In this document: piece by piece, positions 33,832 to 43,872 of the stretch
Layout: every line of letters begins with the position of its first letter
How positions within the stretch are numbered: position 1 is the stretch's first letter
Assembly (NCBI RefSeq): GCF_013201665.1
Contig: NZ_CP053840.1
Span: 1,488,001 to 1,552,000 of the forward strand
Reading direction: 5' to 3'
DNA: 64,000 nt
DNA from: Arcobacter venerupis
Lineage (GTDB): Bacteria > Campylobacterota > Campylobacteria > Campylobacterales > Arcobacteraceae
Notes under the pieces: generated by a model
Databases searched by the model: none
Told to the model about the DNA's origin: nothing
Seen by the model: the letters and a program-made list of their open reading frames with translations, nothing else
Made by a program: the position numbers and the translations under genes

Positions 33832-36645
33832 TTAGCTATTAAGAGGTAGACAAATTTCAAAAGTTGCACCTTTTTTATTGTTTTTTATAGTTAAAGTACC
33901 TTTACAATGCTCATTGATGATAGTCTTACTCATATAAAGACCTATACCTATTCCTTCTTTTGATTTCTTAGTAGAGAAGTAAGGATCAAAGATTTTATTT
34001 ATTATGTCAGATGATATTCCTCCACCATTATCTTTTATTTGTATAATTGCATAACTTTCTTTCTTGAAAGTATTGATTCTAATCACTTTCTTTTCAATTT
34101 CATTTTCAACAAGAATATCTTCTGCATTTTTTAAAATTATTAATAAAACTTGTTGAATTTCATTTGTATATGAAAGAATTGTATTATTAAAACAATAGTT
34201 TTTAATTAGTTTTATATTTTTTGACTCAATTGATGTTTTTATAATTGCAATTGATTTATTAATTATGTCTTCAAGATTAGCATTTGTTTTTATTTTATCT
34301 GGTCTAAAAAAATCTCTGAAATCGTCAATTGTATGAGAAAGATGCTGCGAATAATTTATAATTAATTCCAACTCTTCTTCTAAATGAGCTGGTTCAATTT
34401 TTTCATCCATTAAATTTTTTAATAATAAATTATTTGTTGTTGCGCTTATTGCTGTTAGTGGCTGTCTCCATTGATGTGCAATCATTGAAAGCATTTCACC
34501 CATTTGTGCAAGTCTTGATTGTTGGATTAACTGTTTTGTTTTTTCTTGATTTTTCTTAATCTCTTCATTGATTTTTTCTTCCAAGTTATGAGTTAAGATT
34601 TCAAGTTTTTGTTCTAGATCTTTTCTTTTATTTATATCACGAATTACAGCATGAATTACTGAATTATTATCAATTTCTATAGATGTTAATACAACTTCAA
34701 TCCATAAATGCTCATTTTGTTTGTTACAATGAACCCATTCAAAGCTACTAATTCCTTTACTTAATGCTTCATCGACTTTGTTTATAGATTTTATAGTTGA
34801 ACTTTCATTGTTAGGTTGAAATTCTGGAGAAATATCACAAAAGAATTTTCCAATTAATTCATTTCTTGGATATTGTAATATTTTTATACTAGCTTCATTG
34901 CAATCAACAATCTTTTTCTCTTTTATTAATAAAACACCATCAGCTGATTTACTAAAGAGTTTCTCAAAAAGTTCTTTTTGTTTAGCAATTAATTTATTTT
35001 TATTTTCAATTTCATTATTTGCATTTTTTAATTTTTTATTGTGTTTATTTAAAATTATTTGTCTATATGCTACTATACATAAAATAATAAAAACAAAAGA
35101 TAGTATTTTCCAAACAGTAGTATAATCAAAAGGCTCTTTTATGGATAAATTAGTCCATTTATTAAATATTATACTATGTTCATTTGAATCAATTTCATGG
35201 ATGGTTTTATTTAATATTTCTAATAAAATTTGATTATTTTTTTCTACAGCAATGTTTATCTCAAATAACATATCTGTATATCTTGAAATAAAAATATTAT
35301 TTAAAGCATATCTTGACATATAATAAGCGATTATAGGAAGTGGTTCTATTGCAAAATAGACTTTATTACTATTAACGGCTTCTAAGGTTTCATAGTTATT
35401 ATTTGTTTCATAGATATTTAAATTTGGGTAGTTTTTTTTAATTATATCAGTGTAGATAGAATCTTTTTTTGTAGCCATTTTTTTATCAATTATTTCTTCA
35501 ATATCTTGAATTACTGGTTTACTGTTTTGGGTAATAATTGCTAATTTATAACTAAGAAGAGGTTTAGTAAATTCTATAAATTCTCTTAAATCTGTTTCTT
35601 TTGAAATAATAGGAGAAATGTCACAAGTACCATTTTTAAGATAAGATGTAAGTTCTTCTTTATTTTTTACATCTATATATTTTATTTCAATATCTAATTT
35701 TTTTGATATTAAGGTAAATAAATCAATGTTTATACCTTGGAGTTTATTATCTTCTTTAAATTGAATAGGTACTAAATTTAAAAAGTTACATATTTTAATA
35801 GTTGGTTTGGTTTTGAGATAATCTTTTTCTAAACTTGTTAAAAACTTTTTTTTGTCTATAATATCATCAATATTAAACCATTTTCTTTTTAAATTAAGTA
35901 GCTCTTCATCTGAAATTGAGGCTTGGGCTTTATTTAAGATAGAATTTAATAAAGGTTTGTCTTTAGAAGTTGCCACACTAATATGACTTACTAATCTTTC
36001 ATCATCTACATAATTAGCTGGAACAACTAATGAAATGTTTTTTGTAGAAATAATATAATCAAGTACATTCTTTTTATCAATAGTCGCATCTGCTTTTCCC
36101 AATGATAATAATTTCAAAGCCTCAACAGAATCTTTTACAAGAATTTGGTTTATTTTTGGATAGTTCTTTTCTATGAATTGTTGAGCAAAAAAGCCTTTTG
36201 GCATTACAATAGTTTTACCTTCTAGTTTTTTTAAAGAGTCTAAATCTTCATTGCCTTTTTTTACATAAATCGCATTTGCAGCTGAGTGAAATACTTTTGT
36301 AAAATTAAAAAACTTTTCTCTTTCATCATTTTTAGCAATATTAATAATTGCATCTAATTGATCATTTTTTAGCATATCTAAAAATTCATTCCATGATGGA
36401 CCAGAAATGTATTTAACTTGGATATTTAGTTTTTTAGCTATTAAATTCATATAATCAATAATAAAACCTTTTGGAGTTCCATTTTCATTAAAGTTATAGG
36501 GTGGCCAGTATTGTTCATTATGTAATCTAAGAGGTTGATTGTTTTGTAAAAAAGTAATTTCTTCTTTTGTTAAATTATTTGTAAATTCATCAGCATTTAA
36601 AAAGCTCAAATATAAAAAAATAAAACAAAAAAGTATAAGTTTCAT
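33832..36645 (-). CDS. sensor histidine kinase with two solute-binding (SBP_bac_3) domains and PAS
   Basis: A 937-aa membrane kinase. It has a signal peptide (1-18), two periplasmic Venus-flytrap domains (about 25-255 and 280-500), a membrane helix (512-530), a PAS domain (about 560-675), the H-box MLSMIAHQWRQPL with His-724, and a HATPase domain (about 815-937) with DNGGGI and GIGIGLYMSKT. The periplasmic domains probably sense small ligands such as amino acids. It overlaps the response regulator gene by four bases, so the pair should be cognate. Confidence 0.88.
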   Translation of the reverse strand: MKLILFCFIFLYLSFLNADEFTNNLTKEEITFLQNNQPLRLHNEQYWPPYNFNENGTPKGFIIDYMNLIAKKLNIQVKYISGPSWNEFLDMLKNDQLDAIINIAKNDEREKFFNFTKVFHSAANAIYVKKGNEDLDSLKKLEGKTIVMPKGFFAQQFIEKNYPKINQILVKDSVEALKLLSLGKADATIDKKNVLDYIISTKNISLVVPANYVDDERLVSHISVATSKDKPLLNSILNKAQASISDEELLNLKRKWFNIDDIIDKKKFLTSLEKDYLKTKPTIKICNFLNLVPIQFKEDNKLQGINIDLFTLISKKLDIEIKYIDVKNKEELTSYLKNGTCDISPIISKETDLREFIEFTKPLLSYKLAIITQNSKPVIQDIEEIIDKKMATKKDSIYTDIIKKNYPNLNIYETNNNYETLEAVNSNKVYFAIEPLPIIAYYMSRYALNNIFISRYTDMLFEINIAVEKNNQILLEILNKTIHEIDSNEHSIIFNKWTNLSIKEPFDYTTVWKILSFVFIILCIVAYRQIILNKHNKKLKNANNEIENKNKLIAKQKELFEKLFSKSADGVLLIKEKKIVDCNEASIKILQYPRNELIGKFFCDISPEFQPNNESSTIKSINKVDEALSKGISSFEWVHCNKQNEHLWIEVVLTSIEIDNNSVIHAVIRDINKRKDLEQKLEILTHNLEEKINEEIKKNQEKTKQLIQQSRLAQMGEMLSMIAHQWRQPLTAISATTNNLLLKNLMDEKIEPAHLEEELELIINYSQHLSHTIDDFRDFFRPDKIKTNANLEDIINKSIAIIKTSIESKNIKLIKNYCFNNTILSYTNEIQQVLLIILKNAEDILVENEIEKKVIRINTFKKESYAIIQIKDNGGGISSDIINKIFDPYFSTKKSKEGIGIGLYMSKTIINEHCKGTLTIKNNKKGATFEICLPLNS

Positions 36646-37364
36646 ATTTCTTGCTTATATTTTAAAGAGTAACCATGGGAATAAATAGTTTCAAATAAAT
36701 CACAATCTAATTTAACTCTAAGTCTTGACATTAAGTTTCTTATTTTTTTCATATCATTATCATAACAATCAAATATAAATGTCTCTATCTCTTTATAATC
36801 TTTAATTAAACTATTGCTATTTATAAATAATTTAAAAAGTCGTGATTCATTTTTGGAAAGTTTGATTTGTTCATTGTTTTTGAATAGTTGATTTGTGTTT
36901 TTATTCCAAATAAAATCATATTCTAGTTCTACATTTTCTTTTAGTAAATTCTCAAAATCATACTTTTCCATAATTTTAATCAACGTTTCACTTATTTGTT
37001 TTAAAGTATAAGGCTTTAAAATATATCCATCAATTCCTGCATTTATTGTTTTTATCAAATAGTCTGTATCATCATGTGCAGAAAGAACTATTATAGGAAT
37101 TTTTTTATTGGTTTTTCTTATATATTCGATTAGAGATAATCCATCAAGCATTGGCATTTTAATATCAGTAATAATTAAATGATAAGAATCATTTTTTGAA
37201 AAAAGTTCTAAACCAATTTTTCCATTATTTGCAATACAAATATCTTTAAAAAAAGATTTCAGCATTTTTACTGTTTGAGTTTGAACTTCTATATTGTCTT
37301 CTACATACAAAACATTTAAATTTTTAGTATGTTTTATGAGGTCTCGCAATTTATCAACTTGCAT
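36642..37364 (-). CDS. response regulator, receiver plus winged-helix
   Basis: Two-component regulator. The receiver (about residues 10-125) has the LYVEDN start, phosphoacceptor Asp in LIITDIKMPMLDG, VLSAHDD and the YILKPY Lys switch. An OmpR-like winged helix follows (about 145-238). The ATG at 37364, with AGGAAATT just before it, is preferred to a TTG three bases upstream. It is the first gene of a two-gene operon with the SBP-type kinase. Confidence 0.88.
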   Translation of the reverse strand: MQVDKLRDLIKHTKNLNVLYVEDNIEVQTQTVKMLKSFFKDICIANNGKIGLELFSKNDSYHLIITDIKMPMLDGLSLIEYIRKTNKKIPIIVLSAHDDTDYLIKTINAGIDGYILKPYTLKQISETLIKIMEKYDFENLLKENVELEYDFIWNKNTNQLFKNNEQIKLSKNESRLFKLFINSNSLIKDYKEIETFIFDCYDNDMKKIRNLMSRLRVKLDCDLFETIYSHGYSLKYKQEI

Positions 37365-37453
37365 CAATTTCCTAGATTATTTATTAACTATTCGTTAATT
37401 ATACATTAATAAAAGTTTAGAGGAATTTAAATTTGATTAAAAGAAGTGATTTT

Positions 37454-37479
37454 AAGGGAACTAAATATTTAGTTCCCTT
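37454..37479. terminator. perfect palindrome terminator after ccsBA
   Basis: AAGGGAACTAAAT and its exact complement meet without a loop, forming a 26-bp palindrome just past the ccsBA stop, with T-rich flanks. It can fold as a terminator stem. Confidence 0.75.
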
Positions 37480-37484
37480 GAATT

Positions 37485-40250
37485 TTAGATAGCATCTTTC
37501 ATATTTCTATTTCTGAATGCAAGAACTATGGTAATAACAACTAATGTTACTACATAATAAACCCACATAGGAATAGGAACAGGATCACCTGTTGCATAAG
37601 AGTGCATTCCTGATAAGTAAAAGTTTACTCCAAAATAAGTCATTAATATTGAAGAGAAAGCCAATACAGAAGCTGTTGCTAATACAAAAGGTGTAGATAA
37701 GGCTTTTACAAATCTTAAGTGTAAAACTATCGCATAAACTACAATTGATACATAAGCCCAAGTCTCTTTTGGATCCCAGCCCCAATATCTTCCCCATGAT
37801 TCATTTGCCCAAACACCACCAAGAAAGTTTCCAATAGTAACAGCAGATAATCCAATAATTAATGAAATTTCAGTAATAGCTACCACTGTTTTTATTGTTT
37901 CATCAATATGTGGTCTATCTTTTCTAAAAATAAACATAATTAAAGTCATAAATCCTAAAATTGCTGCAAGTCCAAAAAATCCATAAGATGCTGTCAAAAT
38001 CGAAACATGTATAGTTAACCAATATGATTTTAAAACAGGAACAAGGTTCGTAATTTGAGGGTCAATTCCTGTTAAATGAGCTGTAAACATAAAGATAGCA
38101 GCAACAATAACCGCAGCACTTAAAGCAAGAAGTGATTTTCTAAAGAAAATAACACCTGCAAATACAGCTGACCAAGAGATGTATAATAATGATTCATAAG
38201 TATCAGACCATGGTGCATGTCCTGAAATAAACCATCTGAATCCCATACCAAAAGTATGAACTGCAAATAATAAAGCTAATATTGTAAAAAATATTGTTGT
38301 AGTTTTTTTAGGTTTAATTTTTGGGTTAAATACTACAATAAATGCAACAATTAACATCACTAAACCAAGTAATAAATAAGCTAATGTAACTTTAAAGAAA
38401 ATATCTAATTTATTAAATAGAATTTCATTATGAATTTTTGTTTCAGAAGGAATAATTTCACTTCCTGCTTTTTCTTGATAAATAGTCATCATAGATAAAT
38501 ATTTATTTGCTTCAGTCCAGTTATAATCAACAATTGAATTTATAAATCCTCTTGTCATACTTTCAACTGCTGCTTGATTTTGACCTTTGAAAATTTGCAT
38601 AGCATCAAGTGGGTTATACCATTTGTTGTTATCTTTATTGTCTGCAGCATTTTCTTTTACTCTAGGATAGATATTAAATAAACTTCCATTAAATACAGAA
38701 TAAATTATATTTAATCTTTCATCTAATTGAATAATGTCTTTTTCATAAGTTCCTCTATCCATAGGTTTTACTTGTAGAGCAACTTCTGCTTCACCTGCAA
38801 GTAAATATTTACCATCTTTAAATACTTCTGAAAATGCAATATATTTTTCATTTTCATCAACACCTAAGAATTTTTTTAATTTTGGAGTTTTAATTTTTAT
38901 TACTTTTAAATCACTCCAAATATCAGGACGTGTAAGCATTCCTAAAACTACTTGATCTGGATTCATACCAAATAGAGTTGCTTTTCCACTTAATTTTTGA
39001 ACGATTTCCAAATCTAAAGAAGATAATGGTTTCATTCTTCCACCAGTACTTTGTGTTACTAATTTTGCGAAATCTTCAGATGTTGCTTTAGATTCGTCTT
39101 TAAATTTATTTAAATAATCTAATATTTGAGTAGATTTTTGAGCTGTTTCATTAATATTAGATGAATTAGCAGCTTCTTCATTTGCTTGAAGTAAATTTGC
39201 TGAAAATAAGAATGTACAGGCAATTGCAAGTGAAGCTATATTTCTTGAACTTACAAATTTTGTTAGTTTCCAAAATCTTGATTTTTTATCAAAGAAGTTT
39301 AATAATAAACCAAGTGTTAATAAAAAGTATCCTAAATAAGTAGGCCATTTACCTGGGTCATTATTTACAGATAATACAGTTCCTGTTTCGTCAGGGAAAT
39401 ATGAACTTTGGAAAAATAAGAAATTACCTTCATGCATAGTTCTATTCATAAAAATTCTGTAATTATAACTTTCTTTATCTTCTTTAATAACAGTAACTTC
39501 TGATGCATAAGATGAAGGAGACATACTTCCTGGGTATCTATCTAATTGGAAGTCATTTAATTTAATTGAAAAAGGTAGATCTACGATTTTAGAACCATAC
39601 TCTAACATAACTGTAACATTGTCAAATGCAAGTTCTCTTGAAATTCCTTGTTGACCTCTTAGTCCTGGAAGTTTAATTTGTTCAGATTTACCATCCATAG
39701 TTGCTTCAACAGTTAAAAGCCCCATTTTTGCAGACCCTTTTTTTGCAAACATAAAATCTTTATAATGAATATTGATTTTTTTATTATCAAAAACAATGTC
39801 ATGTGAAAAGTTATTCATGCTTTTAAATAATGAGGTAAATTCTTTTTGATATTCTTGATAATAAACTTTATCACCATCTTTAATAGTAACTTGTAAGTAT
39901 GGCTCCAAAGATAACATTTGATTTACTATTTTACCCTCAGGTATTTGCATAATACCTTCATAACCAGCATATCTTGTTATTCCTGCACCTATTAATATAA
40001 TAACAAACGACGTATGAAAAATAAATCTTGGTTTGTTTTTCCACATTTTAAATTTGAAAATAATACCTGTTAAATTTATTGTAGTTAACACAAGTATCGT
40101 TTCATACCAAAGATTGTTATAAACTAAAACCCTCGCTGTTGATGTACCAAAATCATTCTCTATAAAGGTAGCATAACCAGCACCTATTGCTAATATAGCA
40201 AGTAAAATTAATGTTGTCTTAAAAGAGAATAAGACATTTGAAAAGTTCAA
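37485..40250 (-). CDS. ccsBA: cytochrome c biogenesis fusion protein CcsBA
   Basis: System II cytochrome c synthetase that moves haem out and attaches it to apocytochromes at CXXCH sites. The 921-aa protein is a fusion: an N-terminal ResB/CcsB part (about 1-340) with four membrane helices, a middle periplasmic region (about 360-620), and the CcsA part (about 630-921) with the haem-handling WWD motif WGRYWGWDPKETWAYVS. This fused form is typical of Campylobacterota. It serves cytochromes such as the c553 at the left of the window. Confidence 0.95.
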   Translation of the reverse strand: MNFSNVLFSFKTTLILLAILAIGAGYATFIENDFGTSTARVLVYNNLWYETILVLTTINLTGIIFKFKMWKNKPRFIFHTSFVIILIGAGITRYAGYEGIMQIPEGKIVNQMLSLEPYLQVTIKDGDKVYYQEYQKEFTSLFKSMNNFSHDIVFDNKKINIHYKDFMFAKKGSAKMGLLTVEATMDGKSEQIKLPGLRGQQGISRELAFDNVTVMLEYGSKIVDLPFSIKLNDFQLDRYPGSMSPSSYASEVTVIKEDKESYNYRIFMNRTMHEGNFLFFQSSYFPDETGTVLSVNNDPGKWPTYLGYFLLTLGLLLNFFDKKSRFWKLTKFVSSRNIASLAIACTFLFSANLLQANEEAANSSNINETAQKSTQILDYLNKFKDESKATSEDFAKLVTQSTGGRMKPLSSLDLEIVQKLSGKATLFGMNPDQVVLGMLTRPDIWSDLKVIKIKTPKLKKFLGVDENEKYIAFSEVFKDGKYLLAGEAEVALQVKPMDRGTYEKDIIQLDERLNIIYSVFNGSLFNIYPRVKENAADNKDNNKWYNPLDAMQIFKGQNQAAVESMTRGFINSIVDYNWTEANKYLSMMTIYQEKAGSEIIPSETKIHNEILFNKLDIFFKVTLAYLLLGLVMLIVAFIVVFNPKIKPKKTTTIFFTILALLFAVHTFGMGFRWFISGHAPWSDTYESLLYISWSAVFAGVIFFRKSLLALSAAVIVAAIFMFTAHLTGIDPQITNLVPVLKSYWLTIHVSILTASYGFFGLAAILGFMTLIMFIFRKDRPHIDETIKTVVAITEISLIIGLSAVTIGNFLGGVWANESWGRYWGWDPKETWAYVSIVVYAIVLHLRFVKALSTPFVLATASVLAFSSILMTYFGVNFYLSGMHSYATGDPVPIPMWVYYVVTLVVITIVLAFRNRNMKDAI

Positions 40251-40373
40251 TAAATATCCTTTTATTTTTTTTATTCAATGAATTATATTCATAAGAAGTT
40301 AATCCTGAGTTAATGAATGGTTGTTTCTTTGTTAATTTCTGTTAATTTAAGATGAATTTTTGACTTAAATATC

Positions 40374-40379
40374 TATAAT
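40374..40379 (+). promoter_or_regulatory. -10 box of cmoB, possibly leaderless transcript
   Basis: TATAAT ends six bases before the ATG of cmoB and no ribosome site lies between, so transcription would start about at the first base of the start codon. Confidence 0.5.
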
Positions 40380-40385
40380 TGCAAA

Positions 40386-41300
40386 ATGAATTTAGAAATA
40401 TTACAAAATAAAAAAAATGAATGTAGAACATGGAAAAATGTTGAACCTTGGTATCTACAACTTCAAACCGCTTGTAAAATAGAAAAAGAGAATTTGTCTA
40501 TTGATTATGGTGATTGGTTTAGTGTAGGGATTAAAGAAAATTTAACAAAAGAAGAAGAAGAGATTATATTACAAACTGCAAAATCATTAATTCCTTGGAG
40601 AAAAGGTCCTTTTAAAATCTTTGATTTAGAAATTGATAGTGAATGGCAAAGTAATATCAAATATAATCTAATTAGACCATATTTTAATTTAAAAGATAAA
40701 ATAGTTGCAGATATTGGCTGTAACAACGGTTATTATATGTTTAGAATGCTTGAAGATAAACCAAAAAGATTAGTGGGATTTGATCCGTCACCTTTGACTT
40801 TACATCAATTTGAATTTATAAATCATTTTGTAAAATCAGATATTGTTTATGAAATGTTGGGTGTTGAACATTTAGAATATTATAATCATAAATTTGATTT
40901 TATTTTTATGCTTGGAGTTTTATATCATAGACCAGATCCAGTTGGAACTTTAAAATCACTAGCTCGAGGCTTAAATAGCAAAGGTGAGATTTTAATAGAT
41001 ACTTTTATGATAGATGGAGATGAAGAGTTATGCTTAACTCCAAATAAAAGATATTCAAAAATCCCAAATATCTATTTTATTCCTACAATTCCTGCACTCA
41101 AAAATTGGCTTGAAAGAGCAGGGTTTGAAAATATTGAAGTAATAGCAACAACTATAACTACATCAGAAGAACAAAGAAAAACACCTTGGTCATTTGATCA
41201 AAGTTTAGAAGATTTTTTAGATGAAAATGATAAAACAAAAACAGTTGAAGGTTATCCAGCTCCCAAAAGAGTTTATGTAAAAGCTAGAAAAACTTTATAA
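40386..41300 (+). CDS. cmoB: tRNA uridine(34) 5-carboxymethoxy synthase / carboxymethyltransferase CmoB
   Basis: Transfers the carboxymethyl group of carboxy-SAM to 5-hydroxyuridine at tRNA wobble position 34. The SAM-binding Rossmann part begins VADIGCNNGYYMFRML (motif I), then GFDPSPLTLHQFEFI and FIFMLGVLYHRPDPV. The N-terminal region has the family's EPWYLQL and SLIPWRKGPF, and the end shows EGYPAPKRVYVKAR. The 304-aa size is slightly short of E. coli CmoB (323). Carboxy-SAM synthase CmoA is not in the window. Divergent from ccsBA. Confidence 0.93.
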   Translation: MNLEILQNKKNECRTWKNVEPWYLQLQTACKIEKENLSIDYGDWFSVGIKENLTKEEEEIILQTAKSLIPWRKGPFKIFDLEIDSEWQSNIKYNLIRPYFNLKDKIVADIGCNNGYYMFRMLEDKPKRLVGFDPSPLTLHQFEFINHFVKSDIVYEMLGVEHLEYYNHKFDFIFMLGVLYHRPDPVGTLKSLARGLNSKGEILIDTFMIDGDEELCLTPNKRYSKIPNIYFIPTIPALKNWLERAGFENIEVIATTITTSEEQRKTPWSFDQSLEDFLDENDKTKTVEGYPAPKRVYVKARKTL

Positions 41301-41311
41301 GAATACTAAGA

Positions 41312-41345
41312 GATACTAAAGATTAAAATAAATCTATAGTATCTT
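41312..41345. terminator. convergent hairpin between cmoB and the GGDEF genes
   Basis: AGATACTA pairs with TAGTATCT, and inside AGATT pairs with AATCT after one mismatch, giving about 13 pairs. It overlaps the end of the GGDEF gene. Confidence 0.55.
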
Positions 41346-42297
41346 CTGCACTTAAGTCACTGAATTTAAATAGTTGACTTCTTCCTTTATTTTTTGCTTC
41401 GTAAAGTGCAATATCAGCATTTTTAATACAGTCTGTTATTGTAGTATCTGAGTTTAATCTATAAACTTCAAATCCAATACAAATAGTTTTTTTCAAAAAA
41501 TGGTTTTTTTCTTCATTTATTAAAATATTAACATCTGCGAAATCAGAAATAATTTTTTTAGCAATCTCTTCTGTTTGATATTCACTTGCATTATTTAAAA
41601 CAGAAACTAAAAATTCATCTCCATTTAATCTTCCAACCATATCAAACTCGTTTATATTTGAGTGAATTACTTTTGCAAGTTCAATTAATACTTTATCTGC
41701 AATATCATAATCAAATTCATCAATTACAGCTTTAAAATGATCAATTCCAACCATTAAAAAGTAGATTTCATCTCTTGTATTATTTGAAAGTCTCAAATGA
41801 GTATTTAAATTTTCTATTAAATAATTTCTATTGTATACATTTGTTACAGAATCTAACGATGATGATTCTATAAAGTTTTTCTTTAAAATTCCACTTTGAA
41901 CAATCGGAGAAACTTGAAAAAAAGCAGCTTCAATTGTTTCATATTTTACTTCTAAAATTTTAAAATGAACTTTAGAAGTAGCTCGAAATGAAACAGTAGC
42001 ATTTAAACTTGTATGAGTATTTATAATAAAAAAATAAGATAAATCATCGTCTAAATAAAACTCTTCGCCTTTTTTTAAAATTATTTCTTTATAATTTTTA
42101 TTTACATCAAATAAAGAAAAAGTAAGATTATCAATTTTAAATTCTTTATATAGCCAATTAAATATATCTTCTGCCATTTGCTTAATATTTGTAGCATACT
42201 GTAACTGTTCATGAAGATTAAATATACTAACTAAAGAATTATAATCGTCTTGATTTGTCGCTGATGATTTGATTAACTCTAAAATCTTATTTTTCAT
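41323..42297 (-). CDS. GGDEF-domain protein with altered signature (NGDEF)
   Basis: Probable diguanylate cyclase or c-di-GMP/GTP-binding protein, 324 aa. The N-terminal half (1-160) is a sensor of unknown kind with no membrane helix. The GGDEF domain (about 160-320) begins SSLDSVTNVYNRNYLIENL and has the signature GRLNGDEFLV, in which the first Gly is Asn. The end reads IALYEAKNKGRSQLFKF. It is ten bases after the similar upstream gene and shares its ending, so the pair arose by duplication. Catalytic activity is uncertain. Confidence 0.75.
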   Translation of the reverse strand: MKNKILELIKSSATNQDDYNSLVSIFNLHEQLQYATNIKQMAEDIFNWLYKEFKIDNLTFSLFDVNKNYKEIILKKGEEFYLDDDLSYFFIINTHTSLNATVSFRATSKVHFKILEVKYETIEAAFFQVSPIVQSGILKKNFIESSSLDSVTNVYNRNYLIENLNTHLRLSNNTRDEIYFLMVGIDHFKAVIDEFDYDIADKVLIELAKVIHSNINEFDMVGRLNGDEFLVSVLNNASEYQTEEIAKKIISDFADVNILINEEKNHFLKKTICIGFEVYRLNSDTTITDCIKNADIALYEAKNKGRSQLFKFSDLSAEDTIDLF

Positions 42298-42306
42298 ATA
42301 TCACAC

Positions 42307-43209
42307 CTAAAAGAAATCTATTTTATTTGTATCTTCTTCACTAAACATAAAAACTTGACTTCTTCCTCTGTTTCTTGCTTCATATAGAGCAATGTCAGAT
42401 TTTTTTATGATTTCATCTATCGTAGTTGCATTATCAGGATATATTGAAATACCTCCACAGATAGTTTTCATAAGTATCTGTCTTGTTTGTTCATTTATTA
42501 AAACTTCTGTTTTGCTAAAATTATTAATCAATTTTTCTGATATGAGTATAGCATTGTTTTCATTAATTATATTTTGTAATATAACTAAAAACTCATCATC
42601 AGAAATTTTAATAACTAAATCTGACTCTCTAATACTATCTTTTAATGTAGCAGCTAGTGCTTTTAAAACTTTGTCTCCAACTTCATAATCGAATTCATCA
42701 ATAACAGCTTTAAATTGATCAATTCCAATTTTTATAAAAGCAATTTTCTTTTGTTCTCTATTTGAAATACTTAATAAATTCCCAGCATAATTATCTAAAT
42801 AACATCGATTATATGAACCTGTTAGGTGATCAATTAAAGACATTTCATTTAATGCTCTTTCCATGAATTTATTAAATAATGATTGAGAAAATATTAATAA
42901 AGACATTTGAATATTATCAAGATGTGTCTTTACTAATTCAAAATTAATTTGATTTTGAGATAGAAAATGAAATATAATTGTAGTGTTACAATTTTGTTTG
43001 AATTCTAAAGTATTTACTAAATAATTTTCATCTTTTTGGGCATATAAAAATAGATTTTGAATATTGTCATTTTTTTTTATGTCAATTTGTAAAAAATTTA
43101 TATTATGATGTAATTTTAAATATTCAAATATATTTAAACAACTCTTATCTAAATCTGTCAATTTTAATTTTTCATTTTCATTAATTATTGTTTCACAAGA
43201 AAAATTCAT
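42307..43209 (-). CDS. degenerate GGDEF-domain protein (SDDEF)
   Basis: A 300-aa paralogue of the next gene. The GGDEF region starts SLIDHLTGSYNRCYLDNY and has DQFKAVIDEFDYEVGDKVL, as in its neighbour, but the signature is KISDDEFLVI (both Gly lost), and the conserved IALYEARNRGRSQVF end is kept. It is probably inactive as a cyclase and could bind c-di-GMP or regulate the partner. Both proteins lack membrane helices. Confidence 0.7.
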   Translation of the reverse strand: MNFSCETIINENEKLKLTDLDKSCLNIFEYLKLHHNINFLQIDIKKNDNIQNLFLYAQKDENYLVNTLEFKQNCNTTIIFHFLSQNQINFELVKTHLDNIQMSLLIFSQSLFNKFMERALNEMSLIDHLTGSYNRCYLDNYAGNLLSISNREQKKIAFIKIGIDQFKAVIDEFDYEVGDKVLKALAATLKDSIRESDLVIKISDDEFLVILQNIINENNAILISEKLINNFSKTEVLINEQTRQILMKTICGGISIYPDNATTIDEIIKKSDIALYEARNRGRSQVFMFSEEDTNKIDFF

Positions 43210-43224
43210 GAACTAAGGCCTTTA

Positions 43225-43818
43225 TTAAATATGTTTTTCCCATTGTTTTAGTGTCTCTATCTCACTTTTCAATGTTGTTTTGTCACCATGACCTGGATAA
43301 ATATGGAAATCTTCATTCCATTGTAATATTTTATTTAAACTTCGTTTCATTAGTGTAGCATTTGAGTTTGGAAAATCAAATCTTCCAATAGTTCCTTTAA
43401 AAATGAAATCACCAGTAAAAAGATATTTGTCAATTTGCAAAGCGCTACATCCTGGTGTGTGACCTGGAAAATGATGGAATTTTATTTTTATTCCTTCAAT
43501 TTCAATCTCTTCATCAGGATTTACTAAAATATCTGCATATGACGGAGGCATTCCTAATCCATAGGGATCAAGTGTTAACATAAATTCATCATCTTTTGGA
43601 GTGTACAATTTTATGTTATAACTATCTTTTACTTCTTGATTAGACCAAACGTGATCAAAATGTCCGTGGGTATTTAAAACTGCAATTGGATTTTTCACAT
43701 TTCTTTTAACCCAAGCATAGGCATTTACACCTGGATCTATAATTATATCTTTATTGTCAACAGTTATAATATAACAATTCGTTTGATAATCACCCATTGG
43801 TTGAACTTTTATATCCAT
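43225..43818 (-). CDS. metallo-beta-lactamase-fold hydrolase (glyoxalase II-like)
   Basis: A 197-aa zinc hydrolase. The metal motif THGHFDH (His-51, His-53, Asp-55, His-56) is followed by FPGHTPGCSALQI, LFTGDFIF and IYPGHGDKTTL, the expected order of metal ligands. The size matches small GloB-like proteins and persulfide or thioester hydrolases of this fold. AAGG precedes the ATG. The exact substrate cannot be read from sequence. It stands between a GGDEF pair and a divergent DUF455 gene. Confidence 0.82.
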   Translation of the reverse strand: MDIKVQPMGDYQTNCYIITVDNKDIIIDPGVNAYAWVKRNVKNPIAVLNTHGHFDHVWSNQEVKDSYNIKLYTPKDDEFMLTLDPYGLGMPPSYADILVNPDEEIEIEGIKIKFHHFPGHTPGCSALQIDKYLFTGDFIFKGTIGRFDFPNSNATLMKRSLNKILQWNEDFHIYPGHGDKTTLKSEIETLKQWEKHI

Positions 43819-43872
43819 TTTTAACCTTACTTTGCTAAAATTCTATAGATTATATCAAAAAAGAGGTTATTT

